Shown here one piece after another: positions 29,863-39,981 of a stretch of 64,000 nt of DNA. Position 1 is the first letter of the stretch. Every line of letters starts with the position of its first letter. The DNA is from Marinifilaceae bacterium (lineage in GTDB: Bacteria > Bacteroidota > Bacteroidia > Bacteroidales > Marinifilaceae), in NCBI GenBank assembly GCA_025210485.1, contig JAOARN010000095.1:1-64000 (forward strand), written 5' to 3'. Below the pieces are notes generated by a model. That model was not told the DNA's origin. It saw nothing but the letters and a program-made list of their open reading frames with translations, and searched no databases. The position numbers were made by a program, and so were the translations under genes.

Positions 29863-31647
29863 CTAATCTTCTGAAAAATGTTTTAACATTCTTCTATATG
29901 TAGAAAATATTTGTGCTCTCGAAACACATCCACAATATTTCCCCTCTTTCAATACTACCATATTGAATTTATCAGAATACTGATATTTTCTTGCTACATC
30001 AGCCATTGATTCATCATGCTGAATAACAACTGATGGCACAACCATCAAATCTCGAACAAAAACAGTTTGATACTTATCTTGCTGAAACATAATTTCGCGA
30101 ATATCATCAAGCTTAACCATACCCTGAAAATATTCATCTTTATCTATTACTATAAATAAATTACGCTTAGACTTAGTTATAACATCAACCAAATCTCCCA
30201 ATGTTTGATCAGCTCTAATAGTACTAAAATTCTTTTCTATCAATCGACTAACTCTCATAAGTGATAATACATTCTTATCCTTATCATGAGTCATTAACTC
30301 CTTACGTCGAGCTAACTGAAGGGTATAAACCGAATTGGAAACAAAATATTTTACTGTAGCATAAGCTATAGTAGAGGTAATAATCAATGGTACAAACAAC
30401 TGATAACCTCCTGAAATATCAGCTATTAAAAACACTCCGGTAAGAGGAGCATGCAAAACTCCAGTAATCATTCCAGCCATACCTACTAAGGCAAAATTAC
30501 TAACTGGTAAATCTTTTATCCCTAAATGCTGAACAATTTTGGAAAAAAATATCCCCGCATGAACGCCTATGAACAATGCAGGAGCAAATATACCTCCTAC
30601 TCCACCAGCACAAAAAGTTAGTGAAGTAGCTATGGACTTAAACATCATTACAAGTACTATAGCTGCAATAAATACCCAAAAATTATCCTTAAACGATTCA
30701 TAAAAAGTATTCTCAAACAAACTTGAAAAATCTCCAGACATCAATTCATTAACAGAATAATATCCTTCACCATAAAGAGAAGGTAGAAAAAACACAAGCA
30801 AACCCAAAGACAATCCGCCAATTAGGAGCTTGTTATATGAATTCTTGATCTTATCAAATCTTTCATGCAAATAGACAAATGACTTTGTAAAATAAACTGC
30901 CAACAATCCCGTTAAAACACCTAGTAATATATAGAATGGAAGTTCATTTAAAACGAATCCTCTGGTAACATGAAAAGGATACACAACATCCATTCCAAGG
31001 AAGAAATAAGAGGTTAAAACTGCTGTACAAGTAGACAATAAAAGAGGTACTAAAGACCACATTGTTAAATCTAACATTATAACCTCCAAAGCGAAAACAA
31101 TTGCCGCAATAGGCGCCTTGAAAATAGCAGCCATACCCGAAGCACAAGCACAACCTATAAGAAGTGTAATTTGTTTGTAATTCAAATGAAATAAACGACC
31201 AATATTCGACCCTAAAGCTGCACCTGTAGCTACAGTTGGCCCCTCTAGTCCCACAGATCCTCCAAAACCAACAGTAAAAGCCGAGGTTATAATGGATGAA
31301 AACATATTATGTCGATTTATTTGGCCATTATTACGAGAAATACAATATAAGACATTTGGAATCCCATCACGCACCGGTCGCTTTATTATATACTTTATAA
31401 ACAATATGGCAATCAATATACCAATCGTAGGATAAATAACATAGAGTATATTCTGATACTTGTCAAATGTATAACTCTGTACTATGGTACTGATTAAATG
31501 TGTAGTGTTCCTAATAACTACGGCAGCAATACCTGAGACTACCCCTATTAAAATGGCAACGATGTAAATAAATTGTTTGTCGTTAACATTTTTTAAACGC
31601 CATTTTAAAAATCTGACTAATAATGACCTTTTTTTCACTTCTCTCAA
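29863..31647 (-). CDS. ClC-family chloride/proton transporter or channel with CBS pair
   Basis: The 594-residue membrane protein has the ClC core followed by a C-terminal pair of CBS domains (about 450-590; segments VIDKDEYFQGMVKLDDIR and VVLKEGKYCGCVSRAQIF). Ion-pathway motifs are visible: RDGIP (about 93-97), GSVGLEGPT with the gating glutamate E135, and GVGGIFAPALFIG. At the position where exchangers carry the internal proton glutamate the sequence reads FALEV, with V189 at the E203-equivalent place by my alignment. That form is seen in channel-type members, so coupling is uncertain. It is a single gene with its own -7 box TACTTTTGC upstream. CBS domains suggest nucleotide regulation. The substrate is most likely chloride. 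Confidence 0.93.
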   Translation of the reverse strand: MREVKKRSLLVRFLKWRLKNVNDKQFIYIVAILIGVVSGIAAVVIRNTTHLISTIVQSYTFDKYQNILYVIYPTIGILIAILFIKYIIKRPVRDGIPNVLYCISRNNGQINRHNMFSSIITSAFTVGFGGSVGLEGPTVATGAALGSNIGRLFHLNYKQITLLIGCACASGMAAIFKAPIAAIVFALEVIMLDLTMWSLVPLLLSTCTAVLTSYFFLGMDVVYPFHVTRGFVLNELPFYILLGVLTGLLAVYFTKSFVYLHERFDKIKNSYNKLLIGGLSLGLLVFFLPSLYGEGYYSVNELMSGDFSSLFENTFYESFKDNFWVFIAAIVLVMMFKSIATSLTFCAGGVGGIFAPALFIGVHAGIFFSKIVQHLGIKDLPVSNFALVGMAGMITGVLHAPLTGVFLIADISGGYQLFVPLIITSTIAYATVKYFVSNSVYTLQLARRKELMTHDKDKNVLSLMRVSRLIEKNFSTIRADQTLGDLVDVITKSKRNLFIVIDKDEYFQGMVKLDDIREIMFQQDKYQTVFVRDLMVVPSVVIQHDESMADVARKYQYSDKFNMVVLKEGKYCGCVSRAQIFSTYRRMLKHFSED

Positions 31648-31709
31648 AATTAATAATCATTCAATATTTTGACAATCAATAAAATATATTATTTTATTAG
31701 AAATTGTGC

Positions 31710-31718
31710 GCAAAAGTA
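31710..31718 (-). promoter_or_regulatory. ClC gene -7 promoter element
   Basis: Minus-strand TACTTTTGC fits TAnnTTTG and sits 63 bp upstream of the start codon. No good -33 TTTG was found. The remaining gap to the tetR promoter (31,719-32,141) is AT-rich with no gene or clear structure. Confidence 0.6.
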
Positions 31719-32141
31719 AGTATTTATTGAAAATATACTAAATAAATATGAAAAAATATTTGACTAAAATTAGGGTTTAAATTCAAACCAAATAACAGAT
31801 TTAGAAAAATAAGAATTCATAAATTTCTTTAAATGAAACCTGAAGTAAATTACAAATTAAGCTTTTTTAACAGTCTAAACATATTATAAAACTTCACTAA
31901 GTCATAAAAAATAAACATAATACAAAGATTAACTCCAGTTTAAGACACACTTTGCCTTTAATGCCCATTAAATCATTTAAACAAATAATCAACAAGTGTA
32001 CGATTTTTTTTATTATCTCACAACAAACTGATATTCTGAATTTCAAAAACACCAATTAACTTAAAGTTTTATACCCTACAGTATTTTATTTTTTTGTTTG
32101 TTAAAAAAATAAAAATAGGATTCAGGACAATAAAATATTAT

Positions 32142-32149
32142 TATATTTG
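32142..32149 (+). promoter_or_regulatory. tetR gene -7 promoter element
   Basis: TATATTTG fits TAnnTTTG, 27 bp before the ATG at 32177. A -33 match at the right spacing is not evident. Confidence 0.5.
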
Positions 32150-32176
32150 TACCATTAATACTAAAACAGTTCAATT

Positions 32177-32752
32177 ATGGCAAAAGCAAATAACGAAGAT
32201 GTTAAAAAGAGAATTAAAACTATTACATACGACCTTATTCTAAAACATGGTTTAAAAGGTTTAAATATGATAGAATTAGCTAAACAGTCGGGAGTTGCTA
32301 AAGCTACATTATACAAAATAATAGGATCTAAAGAAGATTTAATACACAATATTGCATGCGAGATTTTCGCAAGAAATATAATATGCATTTTTGAACCCGT
32401 AAAAACTCACGACGATCCTGTTGTTGCCACAGTTAACTTTATGGATAATTATCTAAATTATGGAATAGCGAGTCAACGAGTTTTACAACAACAAATTTAT
32501 TTGGAGTACCCTGCTATAGAATCAAGTATTGATGAAAAATACGAATCTGAATTCAACAAAATTGTAAGTGCTTATAAAAATTGGCAAGATAAAGGACTAT
32601 TAAATAAAGATGTTGATATAGAGTATGCTTTCGAAGCCCTAACTGCAATAAACGAATTTTACGTTTTAAGCAATTATCCTGAAAATGAAGTGATTGAACG
32701 CTTAAGATCTGCATTCAAATGCTTTTTTAACGGTATGGGTATAAAAATTTAA
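32177..32752 (+). CDS. TetR/AcrR-family transcriptional regulator
   Basis: The 191-residue protein has the TetR N-terminal helix-turn-helix (about 10-55): ILKHGLKGLNMIELAKQSGVAKATLYKIIGSKEDLI. A variable all-helical ligand and dimer domain follows. It lies 198 bp upstream of a membrane-fusion/RND/TolC efflux system on the same strand, the usual place for a local repressor, so it likely senses a substrate of that pump. It has its own -7 box and a terminator hairpin, so it is probably transcribed separately from the pump genes. The ligand is unknown. Confidence 0.9.
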   Translation: MAKANNEDVKKRIKTITYDLILKHGLKGLNMIELAKQSGVAKATLYKIIGSKEDLIHNIACEIFARNIICIFEPVKTHDDPVVATVNFMDNYLNYGIASQRVLQQQIYLEYPAIESSIDEKYESEFNKIVSAYKNWQDKGLLNKDVDIEYAFEALTAINEFYVLSNYPENEVIERLRSAFKCFFNGMGIKI

Positions 32753-32753
32753 G

Positions 32754-32779
32754 AAAAACTACCATTTGTAGTTTTTTTT
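32754..32779 (+). terminator. Terminator of the tetR gene
   Basis: AAAAACTAC / GTAGTTTTT arms with a 5-nt loop, followed by more T. The stem begins directly at the stop codon. Confidence 0.65.
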
Positions 32780-32865
32780 AAATATAATTGAACTAATCAC
32801 ACTGATATAGTCCAATAGGTTTCAAACAAAAATAAACTTTAAACTTAAATAAAAATCATTTTTTT

Positions 32866-32906
32866 ACCCTTCAATGAACTGTCTACACACATATAGTTCA
32901 TAGGGT
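32866..32906 (+). promoter_or_regulatory. Interrupted inverted repeat upstream of the efflux operon
   Basis: ACCCT-tca-ATGAACT (32866-32880) mirrors AGTTCAT-AGGGT (32895-32906), with a 3-nt bulge and a 14-nt centre. It lies about 45 bp before the MFP start and after the tetR terminator. It could be a TetR operator or a leader stem-loop; function is inferred from position only. Confidence 0.4.
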
Positions 32907-32950
32907 CTTAAAAACAATTGAAAAAGAAAATAACAATTAAAGTATTAATA

Positions 32951-34015
32951 ATGAGAGGTAGATTAAATATTGCTATTAGCATTCTTTCTGTATTCATGAT
33001 GTTAATAATTGTATCATGCAAAGAATCAAGCAATGTAAAAACAAAAAAGCTTAGACCTGTAAAATACACACAGATAAATACAGGGAACGAGGGGAACAAA
33101 ATTCAGTTTCCAGGGGTAATAAGTGAATCACGTGAAGTAAAATTAAGTTTTCTTGTGGGTGGCGCAATTCAAGACCTACGCTACAGAGAAGGTGATTTTG
33201 TTAAGAAAGGTACTGTTGTGGCTGTTATCGACCCCGTAGATTACCGTTTCGCATACAATGCAGCACTAGCAGCATTTAACAACGCCGAAGCTGAAATGGA
33301 AAGATATGAAAAATTATACAATAAAAAAGGAATCTCAAAAAGCGTATATGACAGAGTAACACGAGAATTCAAAATGGCAAAATCAAATATGGAAGCCAAG
33401 AAAAATCAACTTGCTTATACTACTTTAAAAGCTCCCTTTTCTGGATATATCCAAACTAAATTTGTAGAAAAATCAGAAAAGGTTGGAGTTGGTCATCCTA
33501 TATATACCTTAATTGATACAAAAACACTTAAAGTGAAAGTGGGTTTAAGTGAAAGTGATTTCTTAAATTTTGACAAATTCGAGAATTTCACCTGTTATGC
33601 AAATGATAGCATTAAACTAGAATTAAGAAATCAAAAATTAGAACATAAGCCAAATTCAGACAATGTATACCTTCTTCAATTTACATGCGATAATTTGGAG
33701 GATAAAATAGCAGCAGGAATGTCATGTGAAGTATTTGCAACTAAAGCTTCAAACAATAGCGAAATCAGACTCCCTATTTGCTCTATACTGTCTGAGAACA
33801 AAGAAAAATATGTTTGGGTTATATCAAATGAAGAAACCGTCAAGAAAGTAAAAGTTGAAATCACTGGTACATTTAACAAAGGTGTATATGTTAAATCATC
33901 ATCACTAAACAACGGCACCAAGGTTGTAACAGGTGGAATCCACAGTTTAGTTGAAGGAGATAAAATAAAACTCCTAAATTCTAGATCCTTAACAAATATC
34001 GGCGGAGAATTATGA
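32951..34015 (+). CDS. RND efflux periplasmic adaptor (membrane fusion lipoprotein)
   Basis: The protein is 354 residues from the ATG at 32951, chosen because it gives a lipoprotein signal with lipobox IVSC and C23 as the acylated residue. A TTG at 32918 would add 11 residues. The HlyD/AcrA-type layout is visible: a first lipoyl half (VGGAIQDLRYREGDFVKKGTVVAVID), a coiled-coil hairpin (about 95-150), the second lipoyl half (TTLKAPFSGYI), then beta-barrel and membrane-proximal domains. It links the inner-membrane RND pump to the TolC-like channel. Its stop overlaps the RND start by ATGA, implying translational coupling. Confidence 0.94.
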   Translation: MRGRLNIAISILSVFMMLIIVSCKESSNVKTKKLRPVKYTQINTGNEGNKIQFPGVISESREVKLSFLVGGAIQDLRYREGDFVKKGTVVAVIDPVDYRFAYNAALAAFNNAEAEMERYEKLYNKKGISKSVYDRVTREFKMAKSNMEAKKNQLAYTTLKAPFSGYIQTKFVEKSEKVGVGHPIYTLIDTKTLKVKVGLSESDFLNFDKFENFTCYANDSIKLELRNQKLEHKPNSDNVYLLQFTCDNLEDKIAAGMSCEVFATKASNNSEIRLPICSILSENKEKYVWVISNEETVKKVKVEITGTFNKGVYVKSSSLNNGTKVVTGGIHSLVEGDKIKLLNSRSLTNIGGEL

Positions 34016-37000
34016 ATATAACTGAATTAGTATTAGAAAAGAAAAAGGTACTCTTATTTGTATTAATTTCTGTTGTTATAGGAGGTTTTGTTGCATTTAG
34101 CAGCATGAGTAAACTTGAAGATGCTGAAATCAGCGTTAAAACAGCAGTAGTTGCAACCATGTACCCAGGAGCAAGCCCTCACGAAGTTGAACTGCGAGTT
34201 ACTCAAGTATTGGAAAATGCTATCCAAGAAATGGATAATATTGATAATATCAGATCAAAATCGAGAGCTGGATATTCTGAGATAACAGTAAACATAAAAA
34301 AAAGTGTTAAAAACAAAGAGCTCCCTCAATTATGGGATCTTTTAAGAAGAAAAGTAAACGACTCTGCATCAAAACTTCCAAGAGAAGCAAGAAAACCAAT
34401 GGTTTTTGACGACTATGGAGATGTTTACGGAATATTTCTTTCTGTTAGTGCTGATGGCTACTCATACGAGGAACTTCAAAAATACTCACGCTACATAAAA
34501 AGAGAATTACTTCTTGTAGAAGGAGTTAAGAGAATAAATCTATATGGCGAACAGACGGAATGCTTAAATATAGAATTATCAAATTCAAAATTGGCATACT
34601 TAGGAATTCATCCTAATTACATAATCCAAACCATTAACAACCAAAATAATATTGTTGATCCTGGAACAGTAAAAATAAATAAGAATAGAATTAGAATAGC
34701 CTCAAATGGCAGCTTCAACAATATTGACGATATTAAAAACCTTTTAATACAAGTTAGAGGTAAGGCTCCAGTAAAACTTTCGGATATAGCTAGCATCAAC
34801 AAGTCATACTATACTCCATATCGTCAAAAAATGAAATACAACCAAAACAATGCAATTGGTTTGGCTATTTCTATGAAAAGCGGAGGAAATGTAATAAAAT
34901 TAGGAGAGCGTATCCAATCAAAATTAGATCAGCTGGAAACAAATATTCCTGTTGGAATTAACATAAACAAGGTTTTCTATCAACCAGAAAGGGTAAAAAT
35001 CGCAATCAACGATTTTATGATAAATCTTATAGAATCAGTGCTAATCGTTGTTGTAGTGCTACTTCTTTCTATGGGCTTACGAGCTGGCTTAATTATAGGA
35101 TCAGGTCTTATATTTACTATACTAGCAACTTTCATTGCTATGCTAGGACTTGACATTGCCCTTCAAAGGGTTAGCTTATCAGCTATTATTGTTGCAATGG
35201 GTATGCTGGTTGACAATTCTATTGTTGTTGCAGATGGTATTCTGATTGATTTAAAAAGAGGTGTAAAACGAAAAGAAGCACTTACAAAAAGTTCAGAACA
35301 ATTGAAAATGCCATTACTTGGAGCTACTTTAGTTGCAATATTAGCATTCCTACCTATATATCTTTCGCCAGATTCAACAGGTGAATTTTGTGCTAGTTTA
35401 TTTATGGTTGTAGGTATATCATTATTCTTAAGTTGGATATTCGCCTTAACTCAAACACCTTATTTTTGTGATCTATTCCTAAAAGGTAAAAAATACGAAA
35501 AATCAGAAGACGATAATGAAGCTGATTTGTATTCTGGTAAATTTTATGTTACATATCGCAAACTGGTTGAATACTGTCTTAAGCATAAGATCATAACCAT
35601 CACTTGTACTATTTTATTATTATTTTCTTCGTTCGCAGTATTCAAGAATGTGAAGAAAAACTTTTTCCCAAATCTTGCTTACAACCAATTTATAGTTGAA
35701 TACATACTTCCTGAAAGTTCTGATATTTCATCGGTAGAAAATGATCTTTCAAACATTTCTGCCTACTTAAAGAAGAACGAAGACGTTATCAATATAACAA
35801 CAAGTCTAGGAGCCACACCTGCTAGATATACTTTGGTTAGACCATTTGCAAATCCAGCATCAAATTATGGAGAACTGATAGTAGATACGAAGGATTACGA
35901 AACTGTTAAATCATTAAGCAAAGAGGTGCAAAAATACTTAATCGAGGCATACCCTCAAGCAAGGGCAAGAGTTCGATTCTATGGACCTATTTCAAATGAC
36001 TATATGGTTGAAGCTAAATTCTCAGGCCCTGACCCAAAAGTTTTACGAGATATTTCTGAAAAAGCTAAATCAATTATGCGAAGTGAGCCATCTGCACAGA
36101 TGGAAACAACTAATTGGAAAAACCAAGTAATGGTATGGAATCCTGAATTTTCACAAACCAAATCAAGACAAACAGGAATAACTCGTACAGATGTTGCAAA
36201 TGGATTATCTGTAGCAACCAATGGATTACCTGTTGGAATATATAACGAGGATGATAAATCTTTACCTATTCTTTTAAAAACTAAAAGTAATCAAATTGAA
36301 GATTTAAAGAACACTCCTATTTGGGGGAATCGTGCAAATAGTTTACCGCTAAGCCAAATTGTAGAAGACTTTAATTTAGACAATGAGAATCCTGTAATTC
36401 ACAGATACAACAGACGTCGTGCAATAATCGTTCAATGTGATCCAGCTGAAGGATTTAAAGCTGCTCACACATTTAAAGCTTTAAAATCAAAAATAGAAAA
36501 CATCAAACTTCCTGAAGGTTACGATCTTGAATGGTTGGGTGAACATAAAAACAGTAAAGATGCAAATGAGAATATAGGTAAGTTTTTCCCTCTAGCATTT
36601 CTACTTATGATTATCATCATCATGATGTTATTCAATAATTTTAGACAACCTATTATCATACTTACAATTCTACCGCTATCATTCATTGGAATTAGCTATG
36701 GATTATTGATTACGGGTAAAGCATTTGGATTTATGGCTATTGTTGGAACTCTTGGATTGATTGGGATGATGATTAAAAATGTCGTTGTGCTTCTAGATCA
36801 AATTAATATTGAAATCCGGGAAGGAAAATCAGCTTATCTTGCAATTGTGGATTCGGCAATATCTAGAACTAGACCAGTTTTAATGGCATCACTAACAACT
36901 ATCTTAGGGATGATTCCTTTGATTCCTGACGAATTGTTTGGTGGAATGGCTGTAGCTATAATGTTTGGATTATTCTTTGGATCTATAATTACTTTAATTA

Positions 37001-37047
37001 TTGTTCCTGTATTATACGCAGCATTATACAAAGTGAAAAAAAGCTAA
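34012..37047 (+). CDS. RND-family efflux permease (AcrB-like)
   Basis: The 1,011-residue protein is the normal size for an HAE1-type RND pump with 12 transmembrane helices and two large periplasmic loops. The N-terminal helix is followed by the porter segment VATMYPGASPHEVELRV. TM4 carries MGMLVDNSIVVADG; D401 corresponds to the first proton-relay Asp of AcrB, and the neighbouring second Asp is Asn402, a change common in several RND subgroups. The C-terminal half repeats the layout, with GLIGMMIKNVVVLLDQ and RTRPVLMASLTTILGMIPL. It forms a tripartite pump with the adaptor and the TolC-like protein. Substrate unknown. Confidence 0.95.
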   Translation: MNITELVLEKKKVLLFVLISVVIGGFVAFSSMSKLEDAEISVKTAVVATMYPGASPHEVELRVTQVLENAIQEMDNIDNIRSKSRAGYSEITVNIKKSVKNKELPQLWDLLRRKVNDSASKLPREARKPMVFDDYGDVYGIFLSVSADGYSYEELQKYSRYIKRELLLVEGVKRINLYGEQTECLNIELSNSKLAYLGIHPNYIIQTINNQNNIVDPGTVKINKNRIRIASNGSFNNIDDIKNLLIQVRGKAPVKLSDIASINKSYYTPYRQKMKYNQNNAIGLAISMKSGGNVIKLGERIQSKLDQLETNIPVGININKVFYQPERVKIAINDFMINLIESVLIVVVVLLLSMGLRAGLIIGSGLIFTILATFIAMLGLDIALQRVSLSAIIVAMGMLVDNSIVVADGILIDLKRGVKRKEALTKSSEQLKMPLLGATLVAILAFLPIYLSPDSTGEFCASLFMVVGISLFLSWIFALTQTPYFCDLFLKGKKYEKSEDDNEADLYSGKFYVTYRKLVEYCLKHKIITITCTILLLFSSFAVFKNVKKNFFPNLAYNQFIVEYILPESSDISSVENDLSNISAYLKKNEDVINITTSLGATPARYTLVRPFANPASNYGELIVDTKDYETVKSLSKEVQKYLIEAYPQARARVRFYGPISNDYMVEAKFSGPDPKVLRDISEKAKSIMRSEPSAQMETTNWKNQVMVWNPEFSQTKSRQTGITRTDVANGLSVATNGLPVGIYNEDDKSLPILLKTKSNQIEDLKNTPIWGNRANSLPLSQIVEDFNLDNENPVIHRYNRRRAIIVQCDPAEGFKAAHTFKALKSKIENIKLPEGYDLEWLGEHKNSKDANENIGKFFPLAFLLMIIIIMMLFNNFRQPIIILTILPLSFIGISYGLLITGKAFGFMAIVGTLGLIGMMIKNVVVLLDQINIEIREGKSAYLAIVDSAISRTRPVLMASLTTILGMIPLIPDELFGGMAVAIMFGLFFGSIITLIIVPVLYAALYKVKKS

Positions 37048-37056
37048 ATCAATTTT

Positions 37057-37088
37057 AAGAATTAATCTCTCTGATGGGATTAATTCTT
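37057..37088 (+). terminator. Hairpin between the RND and tolC-like genes
   Basis: AAGAATTAATC (37057-37067) and GATTAATTCTT (37078-37088) form an 11-bp stem with a 10-nt loop. The T-run is poor, so it may attenuate or protect the upstream mRNA rather than fully terminate. Confidence 0.45.
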
Positions 37089-37152
37089 ATTTGACATATA
37101 AATCAAAACAATTACCATTGTTTTAAAATTGTATTTTACAAAAAGAAACAAA

Positions 37153-38541
37153 ATGATTAAAAATATATTACTAATAATCTGTTTATTATCTGCATCTCAA
37201 ATTGGGTACAGTCAAAAGCAAATAAGCCTAGAAGAAGGGAGGAAAATGGCTTTGGAGTATAACAAAAGACTAAAAATAGCTAATGCAATACACCAAAAGT
37301 CTATTTCTAACTCAAAGCTAGCATTCACGTATTTTCTTCCATCTATAGATATTGCTGGAGAATATAACTACTATACTGGAATGGATGACATTAGCATTAA
37401 TGGTTTTTTCTTACCAACTGCAAACTCATTGGAAGAAGCGAAAGCTGCCAAATATTCAGGACAAAGTGATGTATATTTCCCTGGCATAAATCTTAAACTA
37501 GATGATATAAAATATCACACAGCGAACATAAGTCTCGGACAGGCAATATATATGGGTGGGAAAATTAGAAATACATACAAAGCTTCGAAAACTGCTATTA
37601 CAATTTCGGAATACAATATCAGCTTAAACGAAAATCAGGTGGTTTACAAAACAGACACAGACTACTGGAATTTGGTTTCAATGAACGAACGAGTAAAAGT
37701 TGCAGAAAGATATGTTAGTTTACTTACCAACCTAGTAAAGGACTTGAATAATGCTTATGAGCTTGAAATAAAAACAAAAAATGAATTACTAAAAGCTCAA
37801 GTTCAACTAAATAATGCTGAGCTAAATTTGTTTAAACTAAAAAATGCAAAAGTTTTAAGCAGAATGAGCCTAAATCAAACATTAGGAATTGATTTAAATA
37901 CAGAGATTATTCTAACAGATACTGTTATTAAAGTTGATGAATTGAGAGTTGAGAATGACTTTCTATCCAAAGCGTTAAGCGAAAGGAAAGAATTAAAAAT
38001 ATTAGAATCTCAACTTGCAATAAAAGAATTGGAGTTAAAAAATATCAAAGCTGACTATCTTCCAAAAATCACGGCTGGTGCAGCTTACACCTATTCAGGC
38101 AAAATTGATGGTCTAACTACAGACGACAGTAATCTTATTGCAGGAAAAATAAGCGTAAACATGCCCATTTTCCATTGGAAGGAGAAAAAGCATAAGGTAA
38201 AAGTAAAAGAATTTGAAAATCTTGAGGCTCAAATCGAACTTGAAGAAAGCAAAGATTTCATAAGACTAGAAGTACAACAATCGTACTTCAAACTTCAAGA
38301 ATCATTCAAACAACTAGAACTATCGCAAAAAGCAATGGAACAAGCCCAAGAAAATTTAGATATAACTAAAACTGGATTTTACGAAGGACTTGTAAGCACA
38401 ACCGAGTATCTTGATGCACAAGCTTTCTGGCAAAATGCTTCTACAGAGCTTGTAGTTTCTAAAATTAACTGCAAGTTAGCGAATATAAAATACTCAATCA
38501 GTATGGGTGAAGATTTGATTGAAAATAAAAATAATCAATAG
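37153..38541 (+). CDS. TolC-family outer membrane efflux protein
   Basis: The protein is 462 residues from the ATG at 37153, which starts a typical signal peptide (MIKNILLIICLLSASQIGYSQ). The protein has two long helical repeats with heptad-like patterns and strand-forming segments (LGQAIYMGGKIRNTYKA; NMPIFHWKEKKHKVK), the OEP/TolC layout. A GFYEGLVSTTEYLDAQ segment near the end is characteristic. It forms the outer-membrane exit duct for the preceding pump. It lies 105 bp after the RND gene across a hairpin, so it may be partly uncoupled in expression. Confidence 0.92.
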   Translation: MIKNILLIICLLSASQIGYSQKQISLEEGRKMALEYNKRLKIANAIHQKSISNSKLAFTYFLPSIDIAGEYNYYTGMDDISINGFFLPTANSLEEAKAAKYSGQSDVYFPGINLKLDDIKYHTANISLGQAIYMGGKIRNTYKASKTAITISEYNISLNENQVVYKTDTDYWNLVSMNERVKVAERYVSLLTNLVKDLNNAYELEIKTKNELLKAQVQLNNAELNLFKLKNAKVLSRMSLNQTLGIDLNTEIILTDTVIKVDELRVENDFLSKALSERKELKILESQLAIKELELKNIKADYLPKITAGAAYTYSGKIDGLTTDDSNLIAGKISVNMPIFHWKEKKHKVKVKEFENLEAQIELEESKDFIRLEVQQSYFKLQESFKQLELSQKAMEQAQENLDITKTGFYEGLVSTTEYLDAQAFWQNASTELVVSKINCKLANIKYSISMGEDLIENKNNQ

Positions 38542-38571
38542 ATTATAAAAAAGATACCCTGTGTAACAAAA

Positions 38572-38593
38572 AAAGCAGCAAAACTGCTGCTTT
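38572..38593. terminator. Terminator between tolC-like and MATE genes
   Basis: AAAGCAGCA / TGCTGCTTT arms with a 4-nt loop lie between convergent genes, with A-rich and T-rich flanks. Confidence 0.75.
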
Positions 38594-38637
38594 AATTTTG
38601 TGTAGATCGACCGACAGACCATTCGTGTAGGATAAGT

Positions 38638-39981
38638 TTAATTTTTTAAACTGAATGGTTTGTTGGTTTTTTTTGCTAATTTCTGAAATAAATTTATCAA
38701 TAAAAAATACATTAATAAACCTTTTATTATACTAGTGATAGAAATACTCCACCAAACACCATCTAATTCCAAGAACGTATAATAACCCAAGACATATGCA
38801 ATAGGTATTCTAAGACTTGTTATACTTACACTTACAATTGCAGGTGTATCGGTTTTACCCATTCCATTATATACTCCTGCACAAATCATTTCGGTAAACA
38901 TAAATATTTGTGAAATAGCAATAATTTTCAAATACGCCCCTCCCATCATTACACTTTCCTTCTCAGAAATAAAAATAGTAAAAATATCTTCAGAGAATAT
39001 CCAAAGTACAATTCCAGAAACAACACCCAAAATCCATGACATCTTAATAGAAGAATTAAAAATATATTTTATTCTCTCAGGCTTATCTGCGCCCCAACTA
39101 TGACCTGTCATAATACTTGTAGCCTGCATCAAACCAGCGATTATCATAAAGAGAATTGCCTCTATTTGAACTCCTATTTTTTGTACTGCTAAAGCATTAG
39201 CTCCCCAGTTAGCCATAATCCGTGCAAGAAATATATAAATTACAGAAAAAGCCAAACGCTGAACAGCCGAAGGCGCACCTATTCTAACTATTTCTTTAAA
39301 ATAGAAATATGAACTCTTTAGCCTTCCCAAAACAACTTGATTCCTTTTGAGAAATAAATATATAAAATATAAAATACTCAGAAATCTAGCTATAATACTA
39401 GCCCAAGCAGCACCTTTGGTACCCATATCAAACACGTGGATTAACAAGGGGTCAAATACGATATTAGCAATAGTCCCAATTGCACTCGCCTTAAATGATA
39501 ATTTAGTCAAACCATATCCATTAAAAATAGCAACAAAACAAAGATTTGTAAAACTTAAAATAACTCCCAGACTGCTAATTTCTAAATATTGAGAACATAG
39601 GTAATTTACCTCTTGATTCTTAAGCTTAAAAAAATTGACTAAACTTTCTGAATTAAAATAAAAAATAGCTGATAATATAACCGATAGTATAATGATGGAA
39701 AATATTCCATTTGTTGCAATATCAGCAGCTTTCTTAAAGTTCCGTTCACCTACAGCATGCGAAGTTTTTATATTTATACCTACTGTTATTATAGATGATA
39801 TAGCCCAAGCCAAATGCAAATAAAAACCAGCAGTACCAACAGCAGCTACCGCATCACTACTAATCATACCTACCCAAAGCATATCCGTCAGATTATAGGT
39901 TGTTTGCAGTATATATGCACCGATTAGAGGTAGTGCCATTTTTATTAATTGAACGTAGTAGTATTTCTCTCTTAATCTCAT
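38638..39981 (-). CDS. MATE-family efflux transporter
   Basis: The 447-residue protein has about 12 hydrophobic helices and MATE landmarks: PLIGAYILQTTYNLTDMLWVG near the N-terminus, NLCFVAIFNGYGLTKLSF in the first half, and GLMQATSIMTGHSWGADKPERIK plus GVYNGMGKTDTPAIVS in the second half. These pumps export cationic drugs or metabolites using Na+ or H+ gradients. It is a single gene on the minus strand, convergent to the tolC-like gene. No consensus promoter is seen upstream, but a 12-bp-stem hairpin lies in the divergent region. Confidence 0.92.
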   Translation of the reverse strand: MRLREKYYYVQLIKMALPLIGAYILQTTYNLTDMLWVGMISSDAVAAVGTAGFYLHLAWAISSIITVGINIKTSHAVGERNFKKAADIATNGIFSIIILSVILSAIFYFNSESLVNFFKLKNQEVNYLCSQYLEISSLGVILSFTNLCFVAIFNGYGLTKLSFKASAIGTIANIVFDPLLIHVFDMGTKGAAWASIIARFLSILYFIYLFLKRNQVVLGRLKSSYFYFKEIVRIGAPSAVQRLAFSVIYIFLARIMANWGANALAVQKIGVQIEAILFMIIAGLMQATSIMTGHSWGADKPERIKYIFNSSIKMSWILGVVSGIVLWIFSEDIFTIFISEKESVMMGGAYLKIIAISQIFMFTEMICAGVYNGMGKTDTPAIVSVSITSLRIPIAYVLGYYTFLELDGVWWSISITSIIKGLLMYFLLINLFQKLAKKTNKPFSLKN

